From Phycisphaerales bacterium (GTDB taxonomy: Bacteria; Planctomycetota; Phycisphaerae; Phycisphaerales; UBA1924), in assembly GCA_022843545.1 (NCBI GenBank), contig JALHNL010000003.1, positions 1-64,000 on the forward strand: a stretch of 64,000 nt of DNA. The letters are read 5' to 3'. The notes beneath the pieces were generated by a model. It had not been told where the DNA came from, did no database searches, and was given only the letters and a program-made list of their open reading frames with translations. Made by a program: the position numbers and the translations under genes. Below, piece by piece: positions 37,088-45,735 of the stretch. Within the stretch, counting starts at the first letter, position 1; each line of letters opens with the position of its first letter.

Positions 37088-37630
37088 TTAGTCTCGTTCA
37101 GCGTATCCAGATTCCCGTCCGGCGTGCCCGACGCTGCCATGGCAGTGCACGCACAGTTGCATCTGACCACCAGGCTCGGCGGGGAGCATGTGGTCGACGT
37201 AGTCTGCATGACAGTGCAGGCAGGCGCTTTGTGTCACTCGACGGTTGCGTTCCTTGATCTGGATCGGTTCGTGGAAGTTGCCCGTCGTGAACGCCAGCGA
37301 GTGGAAGAAGCCATTGTCGCCCTTGGTGATCCACTTGCCCGCAAAGTCGTGCGGCAGGTGGCAATCGTTGCACGTCGCAACCCCGTGATGGCTTGACTTC
37401 ACCCAAGCGTCGTAGTGCTCCTGCATCACGTGGCAGTTGGCGCAGGACGCGGGGTTGTTGGTGAGGTAGGCGGCACCGTCGCCGTATCCGAACGTGAAGG
37501 CCCCAAGGCCGCCAAGCACGCCGAGGGTGCCCGCGCACAGCACGGACAGCACCGTAACCGCTCGCGCAGAGAGAACCTTCTTCTGGGCTGAGTCTGCGGT
37601 TGTCGCTGGTGCGGTGGGGGGCTCGGTCAC
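37088..37630 (-). CDS. nrfH: Cytochrome c nitrite reductase, small quinol-oxidising subunit
   Basis: NrfH is a membrane-anchored tetraheme NapC/NirT-family protein that passes electrons from quinol to NrfA. The 180-residue protein has one N-terminal membrane helix (AVTVLSVLCAGTLGVLGGLG), then four CxxCH sites: CANCH, CNDCH, CLHCH and CVHCH. Family features are SCANCHVMQEHYDAWVKSSH and the block CNDCHLPHDFAGKWITKGDNGFFHS, which carries the His ligands. GTG start. It is followed by nrfA, giving the typical nrfHA pair. Confidence 0.94.
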   Translation of the reverse strand: MTEPPTAPATTADSAQKKVLSARAVTVLSVLCAGTLGVLGGLGAFTFGYGDGAAYLTNNPASCANCHVMQEHYDAWVKSSHHGVATCNDCHLPHDFAGKWITKGDNGFFHSLAFTTGNFHEPIQIKERNRRVTQSACLHCHADYVDHMLPAEPGGQMQLCVHCHGSVGHAGRESGYAERD

Positions 37631-37646
37631 GGTGCTCTCCGTCAGA

Positions 37647-37677
37647 CAGATACAGGATAAGCGTATACGAATACGCT
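37647..37677 (-). promoter_or_regulatory. Candidate control site of nrfHA
   Basis: Just upstream of nrfH lie a perfect inverted repeat AGCGTAT-ACGA-ATACGCT (37660-37677) and, abutting it on the minus strand, TTATCCTGTATCTG (37647-37660). The second element resembles the sequence overlapping the nos promoter. Both are directly visible; function is inferred. Confidence 0.4.
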
Positions 37678-37696
37678 CTTCAAGCCGTCTGTGCGA

Positions 37697-40591
37697 TCAT
37701 TCTCGGAGCGGCGTCGGCCGCCAACGGTTCTGCATCCCCGCCAGCGCGATGATCGCCAGTTGCGACGCGACGAACACCACGAGCCAGAGCATTGCGGAGT
37801 CCATGAACCCATAGGCGTGCAGCCCGACGCCGAGCATGTTGGTCCCGAACCAGCTCCACGCTGTGACAATGTTGCCGACGACGGCAATCGCCGCGATCCC
37901 TCGGGCCTGGATCATGCCGCCCCATCGCGCGTGCAGGATGATCGCGTTGATGAGCACGACCAATGCTGCGCCATTTTCTTTCGGATCCCAGCCCCAGAAC
38001 CGGCCCCACGACTGATCCGCCCAGATCCCGCCCAGCACCGTGCCGACAAAGCTGAGCAGCAGCGCGAAGCAGACCACCCCGTAGACCATCCGGAGCATCG
38101 CCCGCTCGCGCTCCGCGTTGACGGCGGTCGTAAACACCCGCCCGATGAGATAGACCGACGCGATCGCGCCCGCGAGGAACGTCGCGGAGTATCCCAACGT
38201 GATCGTGATGACATGGGTCGCGAGCCAGAAGTTGCTGTCGAGCACAGCCTGCATCATCTGCATCGTGTCGCCGTCGTTGCCGAGGTTGTGCGCGATGATC
38301 AGCGTCGCCGCCCCGATCGTCGCCGAGCCCAGGATCGACACGCCCAGCGGGAAGAGTCGCTCCATGAACACGCCCGCGAGCGCCGCGGCCCAGCCGACGA
38401 AGACCGCGGACGAGTACAGGTTCGTCACCGGCGGTCGGTCCGTCAGGTAGATGCGAAGCCCGATCGCGACGGTGTGCACGAGCACGGCCGCGGTGAGCAG
38501 AGCCAAGGAGCCGACCCGAAGCCGCTCGGCCCCAGGACTGGCCTGCTGGCGCGAGCGCAGGATGAACGAGAAGCACACGCCCAGAAAGGCGAGCACGTAG
38601 ACCGCGGCGGTCCCGGTGAACAACGAGGCGCGATTGAATAACACCTCCAGCCGCATCCGCTGCATCACCTCGGGCATCGAGGCTTCGAGCAGCTTCGTGT
38701 ATGAAGCCTGCGCGGAGTTGAACGTCTCGGCGTCGTCCTCGCTCGCGGCCTTAAGCATCGTCGCCAGGTACGCCACGCTCGGGTGTGGCGTGTTCGAGCT
38801 CCGCTCGTCCATGAACGCTTCGTTGAAGGGACGCCACTCGCCGTCCGGCGAAAGCGGCGGGATCGCGAAGGGCTCGCGCAGCTGAGCGTGCGAGAGCAGT
38901 GTGTTCACACGCCGGTGCAGTTCCAGCACCGCCCGCTGGAACGGATCTCGGTCGCGGGGCTCAACGTTCGACGCCCTCTGCGCCTGCTCGGCGATCTTGT
39001 CCCACTTGGGCTGAATCGCCGAGAGCGGGATCCGTCCGCCGTCCTCCGGTGCACGATCCAGCATCGCGAGAAGATCGGGATGGTCGACACGAAGGATCGG
39101 CAGTCCCGCGGCGCGATCAGGGTTGGTGACGAGGTCGAGCAGGAATGTGGTCGCGGGCACGACGCCCTTGTCCGTGCGCACCTGTTGGCGTCCGCCCGCG
39201 AGCATGAGCATCGACCGCGCCGCCGTGTCGAGCGGCTTGATCCGACCCCCAGCCGACACGGGCAGTTCCGCCAAGGACCGCACGTTGAGGTCTGACTGCG
39301 GCATCGGCCTCAGCAGCGCGCTGCACGCGATCAGCAGACCGAACACACCGACCGCCCAAGGCCAGACGTGTCCGAGCGCAGCGGCGGGCTTCTTCGTGGG
39401 TGTGGGCTCGCTACCCGTCCGCACGGGCCCGTGCTCTGCGCGGCGGCGCAGGAATACGACGAGCGATTGGCCAAAGTGCCACGTCATCCCTCCGCCCACC
39501 AGAATGCACGCGACGTACGGCAGCAGCCAACCCGGATTGCGCACCACCTGGAGGACGGTCCCGCTGCCGTCGGGCTTGTACGATGACTGATAGAAGGTCA
39601 TGCCCGCGTACCGCAGCGGGTTGTTCATCCAGATCCTGACCTCGCGGTCGGTGCCATGCTCCGGGTCGACCAGCCGGACGTCGCTGGAGAAGTTCCGCGC
39701 GATGTTGGTACCGGTAAATCGATCGTGCCTGAAATCAATCAGGTGCAGCGTGAACGGCAAGTACGTGCGCCGGTATCGCAATGCCAGGCCAAAGGCCGCG
39801 TCACCATGCGCCACGCGCTGGGGCTCGATCAGCGAGGTCGACACCATCCATGTCCCGAGCTCGGTACCGCCTCGCAGAAGTGTCACGTACGCCGCAGGCG
39901 AGTCGGACTGCGAGCCTTCAACACCGGCGACACGCGGCTTGTCCTCGGCACGGGCTTTCAGCCCAATGCCCGCAGTTGCCTCCGTCTTCCCGTGCGCACG
40001 CAGCAACTCGGCGTTGGCCATCCACCGATCAACTCGCACCTCAAAGGGTAGCCGCTCATCAACGATCGTCGCTCCCGACCGAGCGGCGCCGGCGAGCATC
40101 CAGCCCGGAATCGTGATCACCCGGTCGCGGCTCGGATCGCTGGGATCGATCAAGGCCAGCTCGGCCTCGCGGATGTCCTCGACGAACGAGCTGCTCGCTC
40201 CCTCATCGATGGACATCAACCCCTCGTCGGCCATGAAGCCCGTGACGAACTCGCCTGCGAGCAGAACGATCAGGCCCGCGTGCAGCACCAGCACACCGAC
40301 ACGCTTCCGCGTAGCCTTAAACCGGATGGCGTGGGCTGCGAGCAGATTCACGATCATCAGGCCCGCGATCGTCAGCCCGCCTGGAATCGGCACGCGAAAG
40401 CCAAAGTCCCCCGAGGGAACGAACAGCCCCGGGTCCGCCATCGCGACCCACGACCGGAAGTACTCGTCGACCGCCTGCCAGACGCCGAGCTTGGTCTGGG
40501 CGATCGTGCCGATGAAAATGAGTACCATCGCCAGCGTCATCAGTACGACCGTCAGCTTCAGGGACGCCAGAATCTCAACCAATCGCCGCAT
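37697..40591 (-). CDS. ccsBA: Fused cytochrome c synthetase CcsBA (ResB-CcsA)
   Basis: A 964-residue membrane protein of the System II cytochrome c maturation pathway, which exports heme and ligates it to CxxCH sites. The N-terminal ResB/CcsB part (to about residue 370) has membrane helices beginning ASLKLTVVLMTLAMVLIFIGTI and a large extracytoplasmic domain. The C-terminal CcsA part has the heme-handling WWD motif WADQSWGRFWGWDPKEN with flanking histidines (AHNLGND, THVITITLGYS). Fused forms are typical of epsilonproteobacteria and several planctomycetes. It would mature NrfA, NrfH and the cytochrome next to nosZ. It shares one base with the upstream lipoprotein gene. Confidence 0.92.
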   Translation of the reverse strand: MRRLVEILASLKLTVVLMTLAMVLIFIGTIAQTKLGVWQAVDEYFRSWVAMADPGLFVPSGDFGFRVPIPGGLTIAGLMIVNLLAAHAIRFKATRKRVGVLVLHAGLIVLLAGEFVTGFMADEGLMSIDEGASSSFVEDIREAELALIDPSDPSRDRVITIPGWMLAGAARSGATIVDERLPFEVRVDRWMANAELLRAHGKTEATAGIGLKARAEDKPRVAGVEGSQSDSPAAYVTLLRGGTELGTWMVSTSLIEPQRVAHGDAAFGLALRYRRTYLPFTLHLIDFRHDRFTGTNIARNFSSDVRLVDPEHGTDREVRIWMNNPLRYAGMTFYQSSYKPDGSGTVLQVVRNPGWLLPYVACILVGGGMTWHFGQSLVVFLRRRAEHGPVRTGSEPTPTKKPAAALGHVWPWAVGVFGLLIACSALLRPMPQSDLNVRSLAELPVSAGGRIKPLDTAARSMLMLAGGRQQVRTDKGVVPATTFLLDLVTNPDRAAGLPILRVDHPDLLAMLDRAPEDGGRIPLSAIQPKWDKIAEQAQRASNVEPRDRDPFQRAVLELHRRVNTLLSHAQLREPFAIPPLSPDGEWRPFNEAFMDERSSNTPHPSVAYLATMLKAASEDDAETFNSAQASYTKLLEASMPEVMQRMRLEVLFNRASLFTGTAAVYVLAFLGVCFSFILRSRQQASPGAERLRVGSLALLTAAVLVHTVAIGLRIYLTDRPPVTNLYSSAVFVGWAAALAGVFMERLFPLGVSILGSATIGAATLIIAHNLGNDGDTMQMMQAVLDSNFWLATHVITITLGYSATFLAGAIASVYLIGRVFTTAVNAERERAMLRMVYGVVCFALLLSFVGTVLGGIWADQSWGRFWGWDPKENGAALVVLINAIILHARWGGMIQARGIAAIAVVGNIVTAWSWFGTNMLGVGLHAYGFMDSAMLWLVVFVASQLAIIALAGMQNRWRPTPLRE

Positions 40592-41256
40592 CAGTTGCCA
40601 CCTTTATCGCCAAGACCCGCGATCGATCGGGCCATCCCGAAGAGGTCGGCTTCGAGTCGATCGGCCACCTCGGCGTCCGTGACGGTTGCCCGCACAAACC
40701 AGGTCTGATCGCCGGTCTCGTCGTAGACCCCAGCCGCCAGCATCACACCCCCTGGTGCTTCAATCCGGGTCTCGTAGCCGGCGTGACCTTTTGCCGAGAA
40801 GCGGACGACCGTCTCATCCAGCTCGGCTTCCCCGATCGGTGGCAAGCCCAGTTGTCCGCGCCAGCGATTGATGTTCGCGAGTTCGCCACCAACGCGACCA
40901 CCGAAGCGCGTCACCGCGACCTCCACCGGTCCGGCAGGATCGGGCGCGATGTACGTCGCTAGCCGCATCTGCCGCGGGTTTGGGTCCTCAGTCCAGCCAG
41001 CCGGAACAGCCCACTCACGGCCGGGCTCTTTCGCCGGGCGGGCCGCAGCGGGCCCGGACTCGGAGACCGGCTCCGATGCCGCGGGAACACTCTCGACGCC
41101 CTTGCCGATCGAGTGTTCCTGAATTCCGACCCGCTCACAGCCTCCGAGCAAGAGCATCGCACATCCAGCGGCGAGTCGACACGCCAAGACGGCTCGCACG
41201 CGCTGGTACTGTAACAGACGGCGGCAATTGTCGAGGTCGATCCTCATCGTGCACAA
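40591..41256 (-). CDS. Lipoprotein of unknown function next to ccsBA
   Basis: A 221-residue protein with a lipobox-like end of its signal (LAAGCAMLLLGGC) and a Ser/Pro/Ala-rich linker. The C-terminal 130 residues form a mixed domain (WAVPAGWTEDP, RLATYIAPD, EVAVTRFGG, AGYETRIEAPGG, TWFVRATV) like small exported proteins that sit beside cytochrome c genes in planctomycetes. The stop overlaps the ccsBA start by one base, so the two are probably translated together. It is the first gene of the minus-strand transcript lipoprotein-ccsBA-nrfH-nrfA. Confidence 0.65.
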   Translation of the reverse strand: MCTMRIDLDNCRRLLQYQRVRAVLACRLAAGCAMLLLGGCERVGIQEHSIGKGVESVPAASEPVSESGPAAARPAKEPGREWAVPAGWTEDPNPRQMRLATYIAPDPAGPVEVAVTRFGGRVGGELANINRWRGQLGLPPIGEAELDETVVRFSAKGHAGYETRIEAPGGVMLAAGVYDETGDQTWFVRATVTDAEVADRLEADLFGMARSIAGLGDKGGN

Positions 41257-41744
41257 GCCTATTCACTTCTCCGGTGCCGAGGGCATCGAGTGGAGCGGGT
41301 CGGATACGTCTGGATCACGAACTCTTCGCGTTGTTTCTCGGGGCCAGTCAAGTTGTGCTCTGCCCTATGCATCCGCTCCTGCATGGAGTCGCTGGCGATC
41401 AGCGTCGAAGTACTCGCCGAGAGATCGTGGCCCCGAGGCGTCACCCAACGCCTCGGCGGAAGTGGCGTAGGGGCACGATCACGCGCCGTTTCAGCAGTGC
41501 GGCGATGCTCCGGTGGATTGTGAGCCTCCGCCGATCGAGCTTCAGGATCCTGACCGAACTCGTCGAATGTCGCGACCACATCCCACCCTGGTGATGTAGC
41601 CGTGGGGTCCCAGCCTCTTCGACTCCCAAGTGAGCGGGCGGCCACACCCGCGTCCTCCCTTGTGGCGTCCCACCTGCCATCCGGATGCGATCAAAGCCCG
41701 AACTTTTCATGCGCAGCAGCCTCCGTGAAAAAACACCCGAGTGA
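41257..41744. other. Divergent intergenic region between the nrf and nos transcripts
   Basis: About 490 bases without a credible gene; it must contain the promoter of the lipoprotein-ccsBA transcript. I see no clear terminator, repeat or RNA here. The nos promoter follows at its right end. Confidence 0.5.
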
Positions 41745-41785
41745 TTGACAGGGGGACATTTGGTCGATATCTTTATCCAGATATC
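41745..41785 (+). promoter_or_regulatory. Promoter and overlapping operator of the nos operon
   Basis: TTGACA at 41745-41750, a 17-base spacer and TATCTT at 41768-41773 form a plausible sigma-70 promoter. A perfect inverted repeat GATATCT-TTATCC-AGATATC (41766-41785) covers the -10 box, so a bound dimer would block it. A ribosome site AAGGAG follows 14 bases before... the ATG at 41802. The Rrf2 regulator encoded further down the operon is a candidate ligand of this site. Confidence 0.55.
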
Positions 41786-41801
41786 TGCCAAGGAGACGGT
41801 C

Positions 41802-42758
41802 ATGGGCCTCGAAGACACTGTGAAAGCGAGTTCCTCTTCCAGCGATGCGACGATGCGGGACACGACAAATGAGTGGCACCCACCGCAGGACGGCGGACTG
41901 CGAGAGGTTGGGAAGGCCTTTCTCATGGCCTGCTTGGTGATGGCCCCCATTCTCGGGTTCGGGGGACGCGAGGTTTACAAGACGTGGAAGGGGCAGGAGG
42001 ATGCACGGCTGGCCGCCATCAAGTATGGCCGAGCCCACGCGGATCTCGTCGCCGCACCAGCCCTTCCGTTGTTGTCGGTCGAAGAAGCAACGCACGGGCG
42101 CGATCTCTTCGCCAGAGCCTGCGTCGCGTGCCATGGTGCCGATGCACGGGGAGTGCAGGGACTCGGCAAGAACCTTCTCGAAAGCAACTTCGTCGCTACG
42201 CAAGACGACGAACAGTTGAAGCAGTTCTTGATCACGGGCCGGCCGAACGCCCAGCCTGTGGGGATGCCGCCAAAAGCGGGGCGAGACGACTTGACGGATG
42301 AGGACCTTCGTCACTTGGTCGTCTATATGCGCGGACTTCAGGATCCAAGGCGCATGCCCGCACTTCCAGCGATGGTGGCCGACGCTCCGCCCACGGCGGC
42401 GCAGCAGGACGCGGCGCTCGCAGCTGCTGGCGGCGACAAGGAGCTCGCCGGGTACATCGCGAGCGGAGACAAACTGTTCCATAGCTCGTGCATCGCTTGC
42501 CACGGCAAGGGCGGGGTAGGCATCGCGGGCAATGGCAAGGCGCTGGCCAACAACGAGTTCATCCGGTCGCTCGACGACGACAGCCTGCTGGCCTTCATCA
42601 AGCAGGGCCGATCGCCCACGGATCCGAAGAACACCACCGGGATTCAGATGCCGCCCAAGGGCGGGAACCCGGCGATGAGCGACGACGACATCCTGGATGT
42701 CATCGCCTATTTGCGGACGCTGCAGGGCACCAAGCCCAGCACTCCTGGCGGCAAGTGA
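41802..42758 (+). CDS. Membrane-anchored diheme cytochrome c
   Basis: A 318-residue electron carrier. One membrane helix (about residues 38-55, FLMACLVMAPILGFGG) anchors two class I cytochrome c domains facing outward. Domain 1 has CVACHGADARG with a distal Met in MPPKAG; domain 2 has CIACHGKGGVG with QMPPKGG. It is the first gene of the nos operon and lies 62 bases before nosZ, so it is the likely electron donor to NosZ, a place taken by NosC-type cytochromes in clade II clusters. The ATG at 41802 follows AAGGAGACGG. Confidence 0.88.
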   Translation: MGLEDTVKASSSSSDATMRDTTNEWHPPQDGGLREVGKAFLMACLVMAPILGFGGREVYKTWKGQEDARLAAIKYGRAHADLVAAPALPLLSVEEATHGRDLFARACVACHGADARGVQGLGKNLLESNFVATQDDEQLKQFLITGRPNAQPVGMPPKAGRDDLTDEDLRHLVVYMRGLQDPRRMPALPAMVADAPPTAAQQDAALAAAGGDKELAGYIASGDKLFHSSCIACHGKGGVGIAGNGKALANNEFIRSLDDDSLLAFIKQGRSPTDPKNTTGIQMPPKGGNPAMSDDDILDVIAYLRTLQGTKPSTPGGK

Positions 42759-42820
42759 ATCGCACCCGCGGCTGCGAGCCGGCCTTCGGCATCGCGTCCG
42801 CACAACTTTGGAGACTCAGC

Positions 42821-44929
42821 ATGAGAATGGCTTCACCGACTCGATATCGCACCATGTGGACACTGCTCCTGGCTGCGGGTGCCGCGCTCGCCTGCTTCAG
42901 CCCCGACGCGATCGCGCAGCAGGAAGGCCGTCGTCGCCGCAGCGGCACTCAGGAGGCCAAGCCCGTCGAGATCACCCCAGAGCAACTCGCGCAGCTCACG
43001 AAGATCGCCAACGACCGCAAGCTGAATGTCGACGATCTCCTGGCCGCCGCCAAGACGTTCATGCCCAGCGGTCGGCATGACGAGTACGTGCTGTTCTCCT
43101 CGGGCGGGCAGAGCGGACAGGTTTTCGCGATCGGGATCCCGAGCATGCGCCTGCTGCGGTCGATCGCGGTGTTCACGCCCGAATCGTGGCAGGGCTACGG
43201 CTTCGCGGGCGACAAGGACCCGATTCGCGAGTCGCTCAAGATCAACGGCAAGCCCGTGGAATGGGGCGACACCCATCACCCCGCTTTGTCGGAGACCAAG
43301 GGCGACTACGACGGCGAGTTCCTGTTCATCGGCGACAAGGCCAACGCCCGGCTGGGCGTCATTGATCTTCGTGACTGGGACTGCAAGCAGGTCGTCAAGA
43401 ACCCGCTGACGATCAGCGATCACGGCGCGGCATTCGTGACGCCGAACACGGACTACGTGATCGAGGGTGGTCAGTACGGAACGGTGCTGGGTTACGGCTA
43501 CGCCCTGCCCGAGGACTACAAGAAGTCTTACCGCGGCATGGTGACGATGTGGAAGTTCGACCGGGCCAAGGGCCGGATCGACGAGTCGCAGTCCTTCGCC
43601 CTGGAGCTGCCGCCCTACTGGCAGGACCTTGCCGACGCGGGCAAGCTGGCCAGTGATGGGTGGTTCTTCATCAACTCGTTCAACACGGAGATGGCGACCG
43701 GCGGCGTCGAGAAGGGCAGCCCGCCCTTCGAGGCTGGTGCCAGTAAACGTGACATGGACTACCTGCACATCATCGACTGGAAAAAGGCCGAGGCCGCTTT
43801 CAAGGCGGGCAAGGCCGAGAAGGTCAACGGATTCCCGCTGCTCAAGCTTGCGACGCTGGTGGAGGAAGGCATCCTGCACTTCGCTCCCGAGCCCAAGAGC
43901 CCGCACGGTGTGGACGTGACTCCCGACGGAAAGTACATGGTGGTCGCCGGCAAGCTGGACCCGCACGTGACGGTCTACTCCATCGAGCGGATCAAAAAGG
44001 CGATCGCCGAGAAGAAGTTCTCGAGCAAGGACGAGTACGGCGTTCCGGTGCTGGACTTCGACGCGGTCAGGGAGGCACAGGTCGAGTTGGGCTTGGGGCC
44101 CCTCCACACCCAGTTCGATGACAAGGGCTACGCCTACACGTCGCTCTTTCTCGATTCGGCTGTCGCGCGATGGAGCCTGGGCGGCGAGACGGCCAAGAAA
44201 GCCCCCGAGGGCGACTGGAAGCTCGTTCAGAAGACCCCGGTGCAGTACAACATCGGGCACCTGTGCGCCGCCGAGGGCGACACTGTGAGTCCCGACGGCA
44301 ACTTCCTGGTCTCCATGAGCAAGTGGTCGGTCGATCGGTTTCTCACAACGGGCCCGCTGCTCCCGCAGAACTTCCAGCTCCTCGACATCGTTCAATCCGG
44401 AACGACCATGCCGGTGATCTACGACAGCCCCATCGGCGTCGGCGAACCGCACTACTGCCAGATGATCAGGGCCGACAAGCTCAAGACCTGGAAGGTCTAC
44501 CCCGAGGTCGGCTGGGACCCGCACAAGCAGATGCTCTCACCCGACGCTCCCAAGAAGGGTGACGAAGGCGTGACGCGCGAGGGCAACAAGGTGCTGGTCA
44601 AGATGACTGCCGTCCGCAGCCACTTCAAGCCCGAGCACGTCGAGGTCAACGAGGGTGATGTGATCACCTGGCGCATCACGGCGATGGAAACCGCGCAGGA
44701 TGCGACGCACGGATTCTGTATCGGCGGGTACAACGTGAACCTGTCGCTCGAGCCGGGCGAGTACACCGAGTTCACGTTCACCGCCGATCGGGCGGGAACG
44801 TACCCCTACTACTGCACCGAGTTCTGCTCCGCTCTGCACCTGGAGATGATGGGCTATCTGCACGTGAAGCCCAAGGGAAACGCTGCCGTGCCGGCGAAGG
44901 ACGCTGATCACGTGGCTGCTTCCAAGTAG
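42821..44929 (+). CDS. nosZ: Nitrous oxide reductase, clade II (Sec-type)
   Basis: NosZ reduces N2O to N2 in the periplasm. The 702-residue protein has a Sec signal without twin arginines (MWTLLLAAGAALACFSPDAIA), the mark of clade II. The propeller carries the CuZ ligand block DTHHPALSETKGDYDG, with further His residues in TISDHGAAF, HGVDVTPD and NIGHLCAAEGD. The C-terminal cupredoxin domain has CuA ligands: His in DATHGF, Cys-x3-Cys in YYCTEFCSALHLEMMGY, then His and Met. It follows the diheme cytochrome and precedes nosB-like and nosDFYL, the clade II order. All visible copper ligands are present. Confidence 0.95.
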   Translation: MRMASPTRYRTMWTLLLAAGAALACFSPDAIAQQEGRRRRSGTQEAKPVEITPEQLAQLTKIANDRKLNVDDLLAAAKTFMPSGRHDEYVLFSSGGQSGQVFAIGIPSMRLLRSIAVFTPESWQGYGFAGDKDPIRESLKINGKPVEWGDTHHPALSETKGDYDGEFLFIGDKANARLGVIDLRDWDCKQVVKNPLTISDHGAAFVTPNTDYVIEGGQYGTVLGYGYALPEDYKKSYRGMVTMWKFDRAKGRIDESQSFALELPPYWQDLADAGKLASDGWFFINSFNTEMATGGVEKGSPPFEAGASKRDMDYLHIIDWKKAEAAFKAGKAEKVNGFPLLKLATLVEEGILHFAPEPKSPHGVDVTPDGKYMVVAGKLDPHVTVYSIERIKKAIAEKKFSSKDEYGVPVLDFDAVREAQVELGLGPLHTQFDDKGYAYTSLFLDSAVARWSLGGETAKKAPEGDWKLVQKTPVQYNIGHLCAAEGDTVSPDGNFLVSMSKWSVDRFLTTGPLLPQNFQLLDIVQSGTTMPVIYDSPIGVGEPHYCQMIRADKLKTWKVYPEVGWDPHKQMLSPDAPKKGDEGVTREGNKVLVKMTAVRSHFKPEHVEVNEGDVITWRITAMETAQDATHGFCIGGYNVNLSLEPGEYTEFTFTADRAGTYPYYCTEFCSALHLEMMGYLHVKPKGNAAVPAKDADHVAASK

Positions 44930-44938
44930 GCTCGTCGT

Positions 44939-44964
44939 CCGTCGCGGGTGAGAATCCGCGACGG
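44939..44964 (+). other. Hairpin between nosZ and the next gene
   Basis: A perfect 9-bp stem CCGTCGCGG / CCGCGACGG with an 8-base loop lies just past the nosZ stop. No T-run follows, so it is more likely an mRNA-stabilising or partial attenuation structure than a full terminator. Confidence 0.5.
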
Positions 44965-45039
44965 GTATTGAGCACACGTTCCGCCGCGAGGGTTCTGGAC
45001 ACTCGCGCCGCAGTTGGCGACAAGGAAAGTAGTTGACCC

Positions 45040-45735
45040 ATGAGCAAGCTCTTCACCTCCCTGATCGGTCCACGGATCCCGCCCGAGGAGCTTCATGCAC
45101 GCCGCTGGCGGTATCTGACGCCAACCGTGATTTTCATGGCGGCCCGTGTGCTCTTGCTGGTGTCGATCTTCTTCCCGTACTGGCACATGGAGCTCGAAGC
45201 GCCCCAGTATCCCAACGGTCTCTTCCTCACCGCGTACTGCAATCATCTCACGGGCGACGTTCGTGAGATCGACGGGCTGAACCACTACATCGGGATGCGA
45301 CCCCTCGGCGAAGCCGCAGCGTTCGAGCGGGCAGCGGCGGTGTGGATGATCATCGCGATGTTCCTGCTCGTCGAGGGCGCTGCGGCGATCCACAGCAAGT
45401 GGGCCGTGCTACTCGCGCTTCCGGCGGTGACGTTCCCGATTGGTTTCATCGTCGATTTGTACTACTGGATGCGCACCTTCGGGCTCAACCTCGATCCAGG
45501 TGCGCCGCTGTCATCGTCTGTCAAGCCATTCGTGCCCACCGTCATCGGCGAGGGCGGGATCGGACAGTTCAAGACCTACGCGGAGTTCGGGACGGGGTAC
45601 TGGCTTGCGGTCGCTGCCGCCGCGCTCATCGTCGTAGGCTTCTTCTTCCATCGTCGGGCGTATAAGCCGCTGTTCGCCAACAGCCAGCCAGACAAGACCC
45701 AGCGCGACACAGGCCGGGAAGGAGCCACGCGGTGA
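45040..45735 (+). CDS. nosB: NosB-like integral membrane protein
   Basis: A 231-residue protein with about four to five membrane segments (e.g. VIFMAARVLLLVSIFFPYW, AVWMIIAMFLLVEGAAAI, YWLAVAAAALIVVGFFF). The outward loop YWHMELEAPQYPNGLFLTAY and GLNHYIGM recur in membrane proteins directly after clade II nosZ, called NosB in Wolinella-type clusters. Its role in N2O reduction is unknown. Assignment is by position and topology with those few conserved stretches. The stop overlaps the nosD start by 4 bases. Confidence 0.65.
   Translation: MSKLFTSLIGPRIPPEELHARRWRYLTPTVIFMAARVLLLVSIFFPYWHMELEAPQYPNGLFLTAYCNHLTGDVREIDGLNHYIGMRPLGEAAAFERAAAVWMIIAMFLLVEGAAAIHSKWAVLLALPAVTFPIGFIVDLYYWMRTFGLNLDPGAPLSSSVKPFVPTVIGEGGIGQFKTYAEFGTGYWLAVAAAALIVVGFFFHRRAYKPLFANSQPDKTQRDTGREGATR

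Noticed and set aside
44939-44964. Terminator between nosZ and nosB-like gene
   Set aside because: There is a stem but no T-run, and the downstream nos genes need the same transcript.
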